From NCBI GenBank assembly GCA_015655165.1, contig JAATFN010000016.1, positions 1-8,374 of the forward strand: 8,374 nucleotides of DNA, in the 5' to 3' direction. The position numbers and the translations under genes were made by a program. Positions 8,056 through 8,374 of the stretch are shown in pieces; positions within the stretch are counted from its first letter, which is position 1; each line of letters starts with the position of its first letter. Source of the DNA: Betaproteobacteria bacterium. Its GTDB lineage: Bacteria; Pseudomonadota; Gammaproteobacteria; Burkholderiales; Burkholderiaceae_D. The notes under the pieces were generated by a model. The model searched no databases, was not told the DNA's origin, and saw nothing but the letters and a program-made list of their open reading frames with translations.

Positions 8056-8374
8056 TTATTCTTCTAACAAACTGCGTAACATCCATGCATTTTTTTCGTG
8101 CAATTGCATGCGTTGGGTTAACAAGTCCGCAGTCGGTTCGTCAGCAGCAGCATCGACGACCGGGAAAATGGAACGTGCTGTACGTGTGACGGCTTCCTGA
8201 CCTTCAACCAATTGACGTATCATTTCTTCGGCAGTGTGTGTTCCAGTCGCTTCTTCGATTGAAGACAATGCTGCAAATTCTTTGTACGAACCAGGTGCCG
8301 GGAATCCCAAAGCACGGATACGTTCTGCGATGAGATCAACTGCGGAGGCAAGTTCGAGATACTGACCTTCAAAC
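8056..8374 (-). CDS. dps: Dps-family DNA-binding ferritin-like protein, C-terminal 105 residues, cut by the window edge
   Basis: The minus-strand frame is open from the right edge (first full codon ends at 8373) to the TAA at 8058-8056. Seen: [20 protein letters not shown], then [34 protein letters not shown] and the C-terminal helix [16 protein letters not shown]. Known: this is the C-terminal half of Dps/miniferritin. The Asp and Glu in AVDLIAER correspond to the ferroxidase-centre pair at the dimer interface, whose histidine partners lie upstream, outside the window. Function: a 12-subunit cage that oxidises and stores iron with peroxide and protects DNA in stress. The TTG at 8310 is an internal Leu codon, not the start. 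Convergent with the thiamine operon across a shared hairpin. Regulation cannot be seen. Confidence 0.93.
   Translation of the reverse strand, partial: FEGQYLELASAVDLIAERIRALGFPAPGSYKEFAALSSIEEATGTHTAEEMIRQLVEGQEAVTRTARSIFPVVDAAADEPTADLLTQRMQLHEKNAWMLRSLLEE

Overview
The window looks like a chromosomal segment of a Gram-negative betaproteobacterium, probably order Burkholderiales. This rests on the Neisseria/Bordetella-type general porin, the ThiC with an N-terminal ThiC-associated domain, and the GASCY-type ThiE. Base composition is only moderate by eye, not GC-rich as in most Burkholderia, which would suit a lower-GC lineage such as Oxalobacter- or Sutterella-like bacteria. Genus is a guess. 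There is no sign of phage, transposon, CRISPR, tRNA or rRNA.

Left part (1-3095), all on the minus strand. Read in the direction of transcription it holds a cytoplasmic Sel1-repeat protein (3095-2202), a 157-nt gap, an outer-membrane porin (2044-950), then with only 23- and 24-nt gaps an ABC-transporter ATPase (926-255) and the start of a periplasmic substrate-binding protein (230 to beyond the left edge). Porin, ATPase and binding protein could be one transcription unit carrying a substrate across both membranes. The Fbp/Afu-like (ferric or similar anion) assignment is tentative, and the permease must lie outside the window.

Middle (3096-3574): a divergent intergenic region. Its left 313 nt hold no convincing gene. 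Its right part holds a TPP riboswitch (3409-3487) and an expression platform in which a 9-nt anti-Shine-Dalgarno can pair perfectly with the thiC ribosome-binding site, or alternatively with the 3' strand of the aptamer. The sequence therefore suggests translational control by thiamine pyrophosphate.

Right part (3575-7976), plus strand: a compact thiamine operon thiC-thiS-thiG-thiD-thiE. ThiC makes the pyrimidine (HMP-P), ThiS and ThiG make the thiazole, ThiD phosphorylates HMP-P to HMP-PP, and ThiE joins the two halves into thiamine phosphate. Genes are 4 nt apart, overlap by a few bases, or in one case lie 50 nt apart. thiO/thiH, thiF and thiL are not here. A perfect 12-bp hairpin (8012-8041) lies between thiE and a convergent minus-strand gene for a Dps-family ferritin-like protein, cut by the right edge.

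I found no convincing new system. The most informative region is the thiC leader with its readable switching architecture. Next is the porin/ABC-importer gene arrangement.
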